DNA of 64,000 nt from Thermodesulfovibrionales bacterium. Its GTDB lineage: Bacteria; Nitrospirota; Thermodesulfovibrionia; Thermodesulfovibrionales; Dissulfurispiraceae. Under the pieces are notes generated by a model. It was given only the letters and a program-made list of their open reading frames with translations. It had not been told where the DNA came from and made no database searches. The stretch covers positions 49,484-113,483 of the forward strand of contig JAGUWD010000004.1 of assembly GCA_020062545.1 (NCBI GenBank), read 5' to 3'. How positions within the stretch are numbered: position 1 is the stretch's first letter; each line of letters begins with the position of its first letter. The translations under genes were made by a program, and so were the position numbers. This document shows positions 1 to 7,821 of the stretch, piece by piece.

Positions 1-486
1 ACAAACCTTTTAGCATTGAATGCAGCAATCGAGGCAGCAAGGGCAGGTGAGCAGGGAAGGGGATTTGCAGTTGTTGCTGATGAGGTAAGAAAATTAGCAG
101 AAAGGACAATAAAGGCAACAACAGAGATTTCGGAAAAGATAGGAGCAGTGCAGGTTGAATCCGAGCAAACGGCTAAGTCTATGTCTTCCTCCACAAAGGG
201 TATAACTAAGGCAGTAGGACATGTGAAGAACTTGAAGAATGTTCTGGATACCATTGTGGAGTCTGTTCAGAATGTCAGAGATCAGATAACACAGATAGCA
301 ACTGCAGTTGATGAACAGTCTGCTGCATCGGAAGAAGTGGCAGGAAATATAGAAAAGACATCTGCCATTGCAAAAGACATGGAGAAGATGGCGGATGATG
401 TAATGCAGGAGATTGATGCATTGGCAAAGATAGCAGAGGAATTAAGAAACTCAACAGCAGGGTTTAAGACAAGGGAAACAGAATAA
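1..486 (+). CDS. Methyl-accepting chemotaxis protein, C-terminal part (truncated by window edge)
   Basis: The reading frame is open from base 1 and ends at 486, so the gene starts outside the window. The first residues form the conserved cytoplasmic hairpin tip of chemoreceptors ([17 protein letters not shown], then [17 protein letters not shown]), which contacts CheA and CheW. The remainder is a long Ala/Glu/Lys-rich coiled coil with heptad spacing, the descending arm of the signalling bundle, including a motif ([16 protein letters not shown]) typical of a methylation helix. The ligand-binding and membrane parts are not visible, so the stimulus is unknown. No CheW-binding pentapeptide is seen at the C-terminus. 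Confidence 0.93.
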   Translation, partial: TNLLALNAAIEAARAGEQGRGFAVVADEVRKLAERTIKATTEISEKIGAVQVESEQTAKSMSSSTKGITKAVGHVKNLKNVLDTIVESVQNVRDQITQIATAVDEQSAASEEVAGNIEKTSAIAKDMEKMADDVMQEIDALAKIAEELRNSTAGFKTRETE

Positions 487-879
487 AATATGGCGCTATG
501 ACTGTGAAAAGGGAAATTTCCGAGAGGGCATCAAACTGTCTTGATATCATTAAGGAGAGAACAGAATAAACCAATATTGCTACTAAATCGTAACACTCCG
601 ATTTTTGGATAAAAGGACATTGTTTTTATTGATAATAAAAGCAGATATGTGCTTTTTAATTGATATCTGTTTCTTTTTAGTAACACATCTGTAAGAATAA
701 ACCTTTTGTTTTCAATATGTTACATATGGCATAAAAGTTGATATGATATTGTTATTTGACAAACAAAATGAGGTGGGATAACCTTTAGAACAGGCATGAC
801 AGAAGGGGGTGAGAAGGAGGGATTTCAGAATTTCTGCAGTTAATTTCTTGTTAATTTTAAACCTGAAAAGGAGGTAAAG
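487..879. other. 393-bp intergenic region upstream of the arrA-like gene
   Basis: No convincing gene is visible here; the only ORF is a 23-codon frame at 498-569 with no support. The stretch holds a weak terminator-like hairpin (642-678) for the chemoreceptor gene, a very AT-rich block that presumably contains the promoter of the molybdoenzyme operon, and a strong Shine-Dalgarno (aaaggaggt) directly before the ATG at 880. I could not assign a -10/-35 pair with confidence. Confidence 0.6.
642..678 (+). terminator. Weak intrinsic terminator after the chemoreceptor gene
   Basis: A 7-bp stem CAGATAT/ATATCTG (642-648 with 663-669) closes a 14-nt loop and is followed by a T-rich tract (TTTCTTTTT). 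The stem is AT-rich, so termination may be inefficient. Confidence 0.35.
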
Positions 880-3432
880 ATGGAGATTAAGAGAAGAGAC
901 TTTCTTAAGGTAAGCGTAGCAGCAGGCGCGGCAATGGCTTTAACAGGACCATCGCTTAATGCGTTTGCTGCGGTGCCAAAGCCGCTTGCAGGTGAAAAAG
1001 TGAGCGGAAGCACAGATCCCGGCAAATGGATTGCATCTACATGTCAGGGGTGTACCACATGGTGTCCTGTTGAAATATTTGTCCAGAACGGCAGGGCTGT
1101 AAAGGTCAGAGGAAACCGTTATTCAATGCAAAATTTAGGTTATGTATGTCCGAGAGGTCATCTATCACTTCAGCAGGTTTATGACCCTGACAGGATAAAG
1201 GTTCCTATGAAAAGGACAAACCCTCAAAAAGGAAGAGGGGTTGATCCCAAATTTGTTCCGATTACCTGGGATGAAGCACTCAATACCATTGCCGATAAAA
1301 TGATGGAGCTAAGAAAAGCTGGCGAATCGCATAAATATCTTCTCATGAGGGGAAGATACACCTATATGAGGGATATGATTTATGATGCGATGACTAAGAT
1401 CTACGGCTCCCCTAATAATATTTCACACAGCGCTATCTGTGCTGAGGCAGAGAACTTCGGAGCATTTTACACAGAAGGGATGTGGGGATACAGGGATTAT
1501 GATTATAACAAGACAAAATATCTTGTTATCTGGGGATGCGATCCTACCAACTCAAACAGGCAGGTTCCTCTTTTTATAAAAAGTTTTGGCGAAGTGCTTG
1601 ATAAAGCTACGGTTGCGGTTGTTGACCCGAGAATGCAGACAACAGCTTCAAAGGCGCATGAATGGCTTCCTATAATACCTGGGCAGGACGGCGCTCTTGC
1701 AACAGCCATTGCCCATGTAATCCTTACGGAAGGGCTCTGGAATAAGGAATTCGTCGGCGATTTCAAAGACGGCAAGAATCAGTTTAAGGCGGGTAAGACA
1801 GTTGATGAAGCCGCTTTTGTCGAAAAAGAGACTTCCGGACTCGTAAAATGGTGGAACATTGAACTTAAAGACAGAACACCTGAATGGGCTGCCCCAATTA
1901 CCGGAATTCCAAAAGAGCAGATAATAAGGGTTGCAAAAGGAATGGGTAAGGCTGCACCTAATGTAATTGTCTGGCTGGGCCCCGGCGCCGCAATGCAGGT
2001 AAGAGGCGGTTACAGTGCCATGGCGATACATGCGCTTAATGGACTGCTCGGCGCAGTTGACCACGAGGGCGGAACACTCGGCGGAGCAAAACAGGCAGCT
2101 GAGCATATGCCTAAGGTAGATAAATATCAGGACGATATTGCAAAAAAGCATTCCAAGATGCAGAAGATAGACCAGAGAGGATACAAACACCTCCCTGCTC
2201 TCCATCAGGGCAAACCTGGAGACGGAGTCGTAACAAACAACACTGCTACAGGCATCCTTGAGTCTGATCCCTATGACATAAAAATGGCTATTGGTTACAT
2301 GAATAACTTTACTTTCTCATGCACAGGCGCACAGAGATGGGAAAAGGCAATGGAGAAAATACCATTCTTTGTTCATATTACAACAAATGTCGCTGAGATT
2401 ACGCAGTATGCAGATATCGTGCTTCCTGCTGCCATCACAAAATATGAGAAATGGGGATTTGTAAAACAGAAACAGAACAGACATGCCCATGTTTCGCTTA
2501 TCCAGCCGGTAATTAAGCCTATGTGGGATGTTAAGATTGATGAAACCGAGATACCATTCCTGATTGCTGAAAAACTCAAAGAGAGGGGCTTCTCAAACCT
2601 CTATGACTATTACACCCATGAGCTTAAAGACCCTGAAACCGGTCTGGCTCCACGCAATGCAAAAGAGTTTGCGCTCTATTCAGTTAAATATTACACCTAC
2701 CCTGCATGGGGCAAAGAAGACGGCGCTAAGCTTGGAGACAAGATTAACGGCTGGGAAGACTATCGGAACCGCGGCGTATGGAACTCAAAGCCTTATGAAT
2801 ATAAAAAGAGATGGGGCGGCAAATTCGGCACTGTAACAAAGAAGTTTGAGTTCTACAGCGAAACCCTTAAAAAAGCTCTTAAAGCTCATGCTGAAAAACA
2901 TAAGACAAATGTGGACGATATCCTTGAGACCTGCAAATATACTGCAAAGGGTGAACTGGCATTTGTGCCTCATTACGAGCCTCCTTTCAGACACGGAGAT
3001 GTGAAAGATTATCCCTTCACCTTCATTGACTACAAGTCAAGGCTCAACAGGGAAGGAAGAAGCCAGAACGCTCCTTGGTATTACGAATTCCATAAGGTTG
3101 ACTTTGGAGATTTAAGCCATGAGGATGTTATCCATATCAATCCTGCCGATGCCCATAAACTCGGAATCAAGGATGGCGATATGGTAAAGGTAACCTCAGT
3201 AAGCGGCAGTTTCATCATTAAGGCTCACCTTTGGGAAGGCATCCGTCCTGGTACAGTCGCAAAGTGCTACGGTCAGGGACACTGGGCATACGGAAAGACC
3301 GCTTCCAAGGAATTCGGCAAGACCCCAAGAGGAGTCAACAATAATGAGATTATGCCCTTTGACATTGAACGTTTAAGCGGTGCTAACGTAAGAAACGGCG
3401 GATTTACCGGCGTTAAAATTGAGAAGGCTTAA
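880..3432 (+). CDS. arrA: Respiratory arsenate reductase-like molybdoenzyme, catalytic subunit (ArrA family)
   Basis: An 850-residue member of the DMSO-reductase superfamily that should carry Mo-bis-MGD and one [4Fe-4S] cluster. The N-terminus has a twin-arginine signal (KRRDFLK, then an Ala-rich hydrophobic core to about residue 31), so it is exported folded to the periplasm. Cluster cysteines are Cys55, Cys58, Cys62 and Cys90, the C-x2-C-x3-C-x27-C spacing known for ArrA. The likely Mo ligand is Cys187 in SHSAICAEAE, with Arg159-Tyr160 and His183 at positions that match arsenate-pocket residues of Shewanella ArrA as I recall them. The position matching Lys198 of that enzyme is Asn192. Length, the C-terminal WYYEF motif and the following ArrB-like gene support the family. 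Other possibilities are an ArxA-like or other oxyanion or sulfur reductase of the same clade. Start chosen by the strong aaaggaggt. Confidence 0.68.
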   Translation: MEIKRRDFLKVSVAAGAAMALTGPSLNAFAAVPKPLAGEKVSGSTDPGKWIASTCQGCTTWCPVEIFVQNGRAVKVRGNRYSMQNLGYVCPRGHLSLQQVYDPDRIKVPMKRTNPQKGRGVDPKFVPITWDEALNTIADKMMELRKAGESHKYLLMRGRYTYMRDMIYDAMTKIYGSPNNISHSAICAEAENFGAFYTEGMWGYRDYDYNKTKYLVIWGCDPTNSNRQVPLFIKSFGEVLDKATVAVVDPRMQTTASKAHEWLPIIPGQDGALATAIAHVILTEGLWNKEFVGDFKDGKNQFKAGKTVDEAAFVEKETSGLVKWWNIELKDRTPEWAAPITGIPKEQIIRVAKGMGKAAPNVIVWLGPGAAMQVRGGYSAMAIHALNGLLGAVDHEGGTLGGAKQAAEHMPKVDKYQDDIAKKHSKMQKIDQRGYKHLPALHQGKPGDGVVTNNTATGILESDPYDIKMAIGYMNNFTFSCTGAQRWEKAMEKIPFFVHITTNVAEITQYADIVLPAAITKYEKWGFVKQKQNRHAHVSLIQPVIKPMWDVKIDETEIPFLIAEKLKERGFSNLYDYYTHELKDPETGLAPRNAKEFALYSVKYYTYPAWGKEDGAKLGDKINGWEDYRNRGVWNSKPYEYKKRWGGKFGTVTKKFEFYSETLKKALKAHAEKHKTNVDDILETCKYTAKGELAFVPHYEPPFRHGDVKDYPFTFIDYKSRLNREGRSQNAPWYYEFHKVDFGDLSHEDVIHINPADAHKLGIKDGDMVKVTSVSGSFIIKAHLWEGIRPGTVAKCYGQGHWAYGKTASKEFGKTPRGVNNNEIMPFDIERLSGANVRNGGFTGVKIEKA

Positions 3433-3451
3433 GGAAAGGAGGTAAAGATAG

Positions 3452-4249
3452 ATGCCTAAATACGGAATGGTAATAGATTTACAAAAGTGTGTAGGCTGCG
3501 GAGCTTGCGCCCTTGCTTGCAAAACAGAGAACAACACCCAGGACAGGGCAAAAGGACAGACCTTTAACTGGGCGGATTTCATCTATAAAGCAGAGGGTAA
3601 GTTTCCGAATGTTAAGTTTACGGCAATGCCTGTTCTCTGCAACCACTGCACCGACGCCGCATGTGTGAAGGCATGTCCGGTAACACCGAAGGCAATGCAC
3701 AAGCACGAAAACGGTATGACCATACATAATATGGAAAGGTGTATTGGATGCCGTCAGTGTCAGAGAGCATGTCCTTATAGTTCGGAGGATGTGGACAAAA
3801 GCAAGGCGGCATATAGTGTAATTAGCTTCAATGATTTTTCGGATGAAGTACATCCTTTCTACAGGGATAAAAAAGAGGTTGTTGCAGGTTGCACCGCATC
3901 AGGAGCAGAGATCGCTCAAAAAGCAGGAGACATTCCTCCGCACAGAACACTTTACAAACACTCCGACTATGCAAGCGTAAGAGTTGCGGGCAAGGTCGAA
4001 AAGTGCATGTTCTGCGAGCACAGGGTTCTTAACGGCGAGCAGCCGTACTGTGTAGCTTCATGCCCTGCGGGAGCCAGGATATTCGGAGACCTTAATGACC
4101 CGAACAGCGAGGTTAGCAAGGCTCTTAAGGCACATAAAGCTGTTCAGCTGGCAAACAACAAGGGCGAGCTTTTAAAGCCAGGCGAAAAAGGCACACAGCC
4201 TAATGTTTACTACATAAGGGGCTTCAAGGTAACGGCCAAAAAGGCGTAA
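3452..4249 (+). CDS. arrB: Four-cluster ferredoxin electron-transfer subunit (ArrB-like)
   Basis: A 265-residue protein of the DmsB/PsrB/ArrB type that should carry four [4Fe-4S] clusters and pass electrons to the catalytic subunit encoded 19 bp upstream. Cysteine groups are visible as CVGCGACALAC near the N-terminus, CNHCTDAACVKACP, CIGCRQCQRACPY, and CMFCEH with a later CVASCPAGA. It has no signal peptide, so it is probably carried out through Tat together with its partner. No NrfD/PsrC-type membrane anchor gene follows, as in arrAB-only operons where a separate quinol dehydrogenase feeds the complex. A clear ribosome site (aaaggaggt) precedes the ATG. It is 20-30 residues longer than the shortest ArrB proteins. 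Confidence 0.8.
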   Translation: MPKYGMVIDLQKCVGCGACALACKTENNTQDRAKGQTFNWADFIYKAEGKFPNVKFTAMPVLCNHCTDAACVKACPVTPKAMHKHENGMTIHNMERCIGCRQCQRACPYSSEDVDKSKAAYSVISFNDFSDEVHPFYRDKKEVVAGCTASGAEIAQKAGDIPPHRTLYKHSDYASVRVAGKVEKCMFCEHRVLNGEQPYCVASCPAGARIFGDLNDPNSEVSKALKAHKAVQLANNKGELLKPGEKGTQPNVYYIRGFKVTAKKA

Positions 4250-4258
4250 TGCCTGTAT

Positions 4259-4308
4259 GAAGTGATGGAGCTGTGGGGTGATGGAGCGGTCAGATGTTTC
4301 ATCACCCC
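4259..4308 (+). repeat. Octamer repeat with hairpin between arrB and torD
   Basis: Four 8-bp units (consensus GGAGTGAT/GGAGCGGT-like) run from 4259 to 4290, and a 9-bp arm CATCACCCC at 4300-4308 pairs perfectly with GGGGTGATG at 4275-4283. The hairpin has no T tract, so it may act as an mRNA processing or stability element rather than a terminator. It belongs to the short-period repeat family seen throughout the window. Confidence 0.55.
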
Positions 4309-4356
4309 CAATCTATATTCTTTTGCGCCAAAATACTTCCAATAAATGAGGTGAAA

Positions 4357-5022
4357 GTGAACATAGACGTATTATTAAATGAAAAAATAAGGGGAGACTG
4401 CTACAGGCTTTTATCTGCATGTTTTTATCAGCCTGATAAATCTCTTTTTGTACAGGAAAATCTCTTGAGAAATCTTGCAGAGGCACTGAAAAGGGTCTGT
4501 CCTCCTGCCTCTGTATTTGCAGAAGAGATAGAAAGAGCAATTGCGAAATATACAAATGAAGAACTGTTAGTTGATTATGCAAAACTTTTTGTAGGACCAA
4601 ATGAGCTGATCGCACCGCCATATGGCTCGATTTATCTCGATAAGGAAAGAAAGGTTATGGGGGATTCCACGATTAAGACAATGGAACTCTACCGGGAGGC
4701 AGGACTTGCCATCAGCGATGATTTTAAGGAACTGCCTGACCATATAGCCGTTGAGTTGGAATTCATGTATTATCTTGTATTTAAAGAGACAGAGGCACTG
4801 GAAAAATCTGATATTGATACCGCTCATAAATTTATTAAGATGCAGCAGGAATTTCTAAATTCATTTCTCGGCCTCTGGATAAATAATTTCTGCGAAAGAA
4901 TAGAAAACGGCACTGACAACGAATTCTATCGAGCACTTGCCAGATGTGTCTCGGCCTTTATTATGAACTCTGTTATCCCTGATAAAATCATGAGCGAAAA
5001 GGCACAGGGAGTTCTAAATTAA
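4357..5022 (+). CDS. TorD/DmsD-family molybdoenzyme chaperone
   Basis: A 221-residue all-helical protein of the TorD/NarJ family. Such chaperones bind the Tat signal of a molybdoenzyme and hold the apo-enzyme until cofactor insertion; the client here is presumably the 880-3432 product. The family signature is visible as DYAKLFVGP followed by PPYGSIYLD. I chose the GTG at 4357 because gaggtg lies 3-8 bases before it; the earlier in-frame ATG at 4294 lies in the loop of the hairpin at 4275-4308 and lacks a ribosome site. The stop codon shares one base with the next start (5022), which indicates translational coupling. Confidence 0.82.
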   Translation: MNIDVLLNEKIRGDCYRLLSACFYQPDKSLFVQENLLRNLAEALKRVCPPASVFAEEIERAIAKYTNEELLVDYAKLFVGPNELIAPPYGSIYLDKERKVMGDSTIKTMELYREAGLAISDDFKELPDHIAVELEFMYYLVFKETEALEKSDIDTAHKFIKMQQEFLNSFLGLWINNFCERIENGTDNEFYRALARCVSAFIMNSVIPDKIMSEKAQGVLN

Positions 5023-5999
5023 TGCTGCAGGGCAAAATAATCAACACTATGTCGAACACGGCAGATGCGATTGCCGTAGACCAATCGAGGTGTTTGAGGA
5101 TGCGTTTTAACAAAAGCACCTGCAGCGAGTGCATTAAGCATTGCAGGTTCGATGCTGTCAGAATAGACGAGTGTATTGACATCAAGAGAGATGCATGTTC
5201 TGAATGCATGTTATGCGTATCTGTATGTCCTTCGGGATGCTTTGATGCAAAAGCTACGGATTTTTATTCCCTTATCTCGAGATTAAAGAAAGCTGTTAAT
5301 TCTGTTTCGTCCCCCGTACTTGGCTGCAATGAGAGGGTGGATTTAAAGGCACATGAAAGAACTGTTTGCTTTGGTTTTCTGTCGGAAGATCATATTATTG
5401 CCCTTTCGGTTTTCATGGAGGGACGGCTCCAGATTAATCTTACGGGATGCGCTGATTGCAGGAACGGGTTCATTGTCGATACCCTGAAGAAAAGAATCGG
5501 GAATATTGCTAAAAATACCTCTTTGAATGTATTTGAAAAGATATGCCTTGTGGAAGATGGATCAGAGTTGTATTATCAGGACATCTCTTACGACCGCAGG
5601 GGATTTTTCAAGGCGATTAAAAATCTGACATTTCTTCATGCCTCTGAGTTTTTCGAGAACGACGAAGTTATGGCACCACAGTCATATTCAGCAAAAAAAA
5701 TTCCTATCAAGAGGGATTTGCTGAACAGGGTTATATCTTATAAAAAGGGAGACAACACCGCTTTGCTTGAAAATTATTATTATACCGTTGATATAAACGA
5801 AGACTGCAACAACTGCTTTGCTTGCATAGGCATGTGTCCTACAGGTGCATTGAAAATAGAAACCGCAGGCGATGGCAGGGAATTGTCTTTCAATACTTCA
5901 TTATGCATCGGATGCGGATTGTGTGAGGGGTTTTGCATAAATAATGCAATTTCAATTGAAAAGGGCTTTAGAGGGCATAATCCTTTTGAATTTGCTTAG
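5022..5999 (+). CDS. Accessory 4Fe-4S ferredoxin-type protein of the arr-like operon
   Basis: A 325-residue cytoplasmic protein with cysteine clusters at both ends. The N-terminal third has CSECIKHC and CSECMLCVSVCPSGC; the C-terminal part has CNNCFACIGMCPTGAL and CIGCGLCEGFC, a classic 2x[4Fe-4S] ferredoxin fold. The middle region (about residues 95-235) is unrecognised apart from a CADC pair. It overlaps the chaperone stop by one base and is the last gene before a strong terminator, so it is part of the arr-like operon. It may hand electrons to the reductase or assist its maturation; neither is shown by sequence. An internal ATG nine codons downstream is an alternative start. Confidence 0.7.
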   Translation: MLQGKIINTMSNTADAIAVDQSRCLRMRFNKSTCSECIKHCRFDAVRIDECIDIKRDACSECMLCVSVCPSGCFDAKATDFYSLISRLKKAVNSVSSPVLGCNERVDLKAHERTVCFGFLSEDHIIALSVFMEGRLQINLTGCADCRNGFIVDTLKKRIGNIAKNTSLNVFEKICLVEDGSELYYQDISYDRRGFFKAIKNLTFLHASEFFENDEVMAPQSYSAKKIPIKRDLLNRVISYKKGDNTALLENYYYTVDINEDCNNCFACIGMCPTGALKIETAGDGRELSFNTSLCIGCGLCEGFCINNAISIEKGFRGHNPFEFA

Positions 6000-6008
6000 C
6001 TCTCCCTC

Positions 6009-6057
6009 GTGGATGGGGTGCTTTCCCCTGTTCCCCCGCCCCATCCACATTTTTATT
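6009..6057 (+). terminator. Strong intrinsic terminator of the arr-like operon
   Basis: A perfect 10-bp GC-rich stem (GTGGATGGGG at 6009-6018 with CCCCATCCAC at 6039-6048) is followed by ATTTTTATT. It lies 9 bp after the last stop codon of the operon. Confidence 0.85.
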
Positions 6058-6083
6058 GGCGGCTGAATAAATTTAATATTAAA

Positions 6084-6112
6084 TTTACAATTAGATTGGT
6101 TATCATTAATAA
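6084..6112 (+). promoter_or_regulatory. Candidate sigma-70-type promoter for the receiver/FmdE cluster
   Basis: TTTACA (6084-6089), a 17-bp spacer and TAATAA (6107-6112) resemble -35 and -10 boxes. They lie just after the arr-like operon terminator and just before the next gene, leaving a very short 5' leader. Confidence 0.4.
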
Positions 6113-6124
6113 TGAACTCAGGAG

Positions 6125-6490
6125 GTGGGCGAAATAAATATACTCATAATAGACGACGAGCCCCTGATTATAACGTCATTACTGGAGTATTTGTCCGAAA
6201 AGGGACATGACGTGGTTGGCACAAATTCGCCTAATGCTGCTGTTTCTCTGATAAATTTCGATAAATTTGATGTAGTAATTACGGATTTAAAAATGAAACC
6301 CTATAGCGGTATCGATATAATCAGGAGGCTCAGGAGCGCAGGTTTTGCCGGCAAGATAATTATGGTGTCGGCCTTTTATAAGGAGAATAAAGAGGAAATG
6401 GATGCATTGAAAATCGATGCCTGTTTTGAAAAACCGTTTTCATTGAAGGATATCCACAAGAAAATAGAAGAATGGGCAGCTCAAAATTAA
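6125..6490 (+). CDS. Single-domain response regulator (CheY-like receiver)
   Basis: A 121-residue stand-alone receiver domain. The acidic pair Asp10/Asp11, phosphoacceptor Asp54 (VVITDLKM), Ser82 and Lys103 (FEKPF) are all present, so it should be phosphorylatable. There is no output domain, so it must act by protein contact or phosphorelay. No cognate kinase is adjacent. The start is uncertain: GTG at 6125 gives a normal receiver N-terminus but overlaps the aggagg sequence at 6120-6125, so initiation a few codons downstream at a non-ATG codon is possible. Its 3' end overlaps the FmdE-like gene by 19 bases, so the two are expressed together. Confidence 0.85.
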   Translation: MGEINILIIDDEPLIITSLLEYLSEKGHDVVGTNSPNAAVSLINFDKFDVVITDLKMKPYSGIDIIRRLRSAGFAGKIIMVSAFYKENKEEMDALKIDACFEKPFSLKDIHKKIEEWAAQN

Positions 6491-7092
6491 TTAATTCAGA
6501 CTTCGAAGGACTCCTTGCTGAATCTGTAAAGATTCACGGACACCTCTGTCCCGGACAGGTTCTTGGCGTCAAGATGTCTATTTTAGGATTATCCCAAATT
6601 GCAATAGAAGATCCTAAAGGCAAGGACAGAAAAAGCCTGATTGTATTTGTGGAGATGGACAGGTGTGCAACGGATGCTGTGCAGTCTGTTACAGGATGCA
6701 GCCTCGGTCACAGGACTATGAAATTCATGGACTACGGCAAGATGGCAGCTACATTTGTGAACCTGAAAACTGGCAAAGCTGTGAGGATAATAGCGAAAGA
6801 AGAAGCAAGGGATAAGGCAAAGAAATACTTCCCTGACATTGAGGATAAATACAAGGCACAGCTTGAGGCGTATAAGATAATGCCTGATGAGGAGTTGTTT
6901 GAGGTCATGTATGTAAGGGTGAATATAAAGCCGGAGGATATGCCGGGCAGACCTTTAAAGCGGGTCTCATGCGATATTTGCGGCGAATTCGTGCAGGATA
7001 TGAGGGATGTTGCAAAAGACGGCAAGACCTTATGTAAACCGTGCGCTTTGGGAGGATATTACACAATTGAAGACGAGTCTTATGGTAAATAG
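6472..7092 (+). CDS. FmdE-family protein with C-terminal zinc ribbon
   Basis: A 206-residue FmdE-type protein. The family domain covers about residues 8-150, with the HGHLCPGQVLG motif near the N-terminus and a CATDAVQSVTGCSLG segment whose Cys/His residues bind metal in this family. The C-terminus adds a zinc ribbon, CDICGE with CKPC. FmdE proteins are named for the formylmethanofuran dehydrogenase operon, and relatives occur beside many molybdenum or tungsten enzymes; a biochemical role is not settled. Here the gene overlaps the receiver gene and is followed by ModE-like and MoeA-like genes, which supports a part in molybdoenzyme assembly or metal supply. Confidence 0.85.
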   Translation: MGSSKLINSDFEGLLAESVKIHGHLCPGQVLGVKMSILGLSQIAIEDPKGKDRKSLIVFVEMDRCATDAVQSVTGCSLGHRTMKFMDYGKMAATFVNLKTGKAVRIIAKEEARDKAKKYFPDIEDKYKAQLEAYKIMPDEELFEVMYVRVNIKPEDMPGRPLKRVSCDICGEFVQDMRDVAKDGKTLCKPCALGGYYTIEDESYGK

Positions 7093-7363
7093 TTATGTAG
7101 TCCCTCTGAACGATTTTATGCAAGACTACATCGCTAACATTCTGTGTGCGATAGCGAACTCATTCGGTATATCTACGAATAGTGTGACAGTATGCGTGGA
7201 CGCTGAAGAGTTTCATGTTTATACCGAAAAAGGAGAGATAGATATTTCAAAAAAAGATTTTGCGAGACAGTTGATAGAAAGTACGGTTAAGGGCATGCTG
7301 TCACCGTTAAAAGGGATATTCTGGCTTCAGAAGATTACAATTACTACAAGCACCAAGGAATGA
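7082..7363 (+). CDS. Small conserved-looking hypothetical protein in the Mo cluster
   Basis: A 93-residue protein I do not recognise. I chose the ATG at 7082, which overlaps the end of the FmdE-like gene by 11 bases, over a longer frame starting inside that gene. The product has no signal peptide and no cysteine motif; it mixes amphipathic helices in the first half with a lysine-rich centre and ends in a short hydrophobic stretch (GIFWLQKITI). Tight coupling to FmdE and position before the ModE-like regulator argue that it is real and serves the same process. Confidence 0.55.
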   Translation: MVNSYVVPLNDFMQDYIANILCAIANSFGISTNSVTVCVDAEEFHVYTEKGEIDISKKDFARQLIESTVKGMLSPLKGIFWLQKITITTSTKE

Positions 7364-7381
7364 TTTTTTATTATTAACGTT

Positions 7382-7747
7382 ATGCAAAAAAGTCATAGCG
7401 ATATGGAGATTAAATCAAAGCTCTGGATAGAAGTTGACGGCGAGCCTGTTTTCGGCAGGGGCAGGAGATTCCTGCTTCATGCCATAGACAGATATGGTTC
7501 CATCAATCAAGCCGCAAAGGAGATAAATATTTCATACAGGAGAGCCTGGAGCTATATAAAAGCAATGGAGGAAAGGCTTGGCATAAAACTGGTTGAGAGG
7601 CAGGCAGGGGGCAAAAACGGAGGCGGGGCCAATCTTACAGACGATGCCCGTAAATTTCTTAAGCAATATGAACTTATGGAAGATGGCATAAAAGAAATTG
7701 TTGATAAAAAATTTAAAACTATATTCGGTAAAAATTCTAAGCACTAA
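7382..7747 (+). CDS. ModE-type N-terminal winged-helix regulator without molybdate-binding domains
   Basis: A 121-residue protein matching only the LysR-like winged-helix DNA-binding half of ModE: the GRGRRFLLHAIDRYGSINQ segment, a helix-turn-helix (AAKEINISYRRAWSYI) and the wing (GGKNGGGANLT). The TOBE/MOP domains that bind molybdate in full ModE are absent, so sensing would need a partner or another signal. It lies between FmdE-like and MoeA-like genes and probably regulates them or the arr-like operon. Its last two codons and stop fall inside a heptamer repeat element. An alternative ATG at 7403 is possible. Confidence 0.85.
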   Translation: MQKSHSDMEIKSKLWIEVDGEPVFGRGRRFLLHAIDRYGSINQAAKEINISYRRAWSYIKAMEERLGIKLVERQAGGKNGGGANLTDDARKFLKQYELMEDGIKEIVDKKFKTIFGKNSKH

Positions 7748-7807
7748 ATTCTAAAAGCAGGGTTTTGAGTTTGTTTAGGATTTAGGTATTAGGATTTCGA
7801 ATTTGAA
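7738..7807. repeat. Heptamer repeat element between the modE-like and moeA-like genes
   Basis: The element starts with TAAGCACTAAAT (7738-7749), shared exactly with the copy at 27127. A right arm of five 7-bp units from 7773 to 7807 (GTTTAGG, ATTTAGG, TATTAGG, ATTTCGA, ATTTGAA) is roughly complementary to the left arm. It supplies the stop codon of the upstream gene. Confidence 0.6.
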
Positions 7808-7821
7808 ATAGGAGGATAATT

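Noticed and set aside
498..569. 23-codon ORF after the chemoreceptor gene
   Set aside because: No ribosome site and no recognisable product; its end repeats a few bases of the upstream gene end by composition.
727..742. Sigma-54-like -24/-12 site upstream of the arrA-like gene (TGGCATA, 4 nt, TTGAT)
   Set aside because: It matches the consensus except that the nearly invariant GC of the -12 element is GA, and no sigma-54 activator is encoded nearby; too weak to annotate.
1648..2205. 185-codon antisense ORF inside the arrA-like gene
   Set aside because: Lies wholly opposite a strongly conserved coding sequence and its translation resembles no protein.
4294..4356. Longer N-terminus for the TorD-like chaperone
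   Set aside because: The ATG at 4294 lies in the loop of a strong hairpin without a ribosome site; GTG 4357 has gaggtg and gives a normal family N-terminus.
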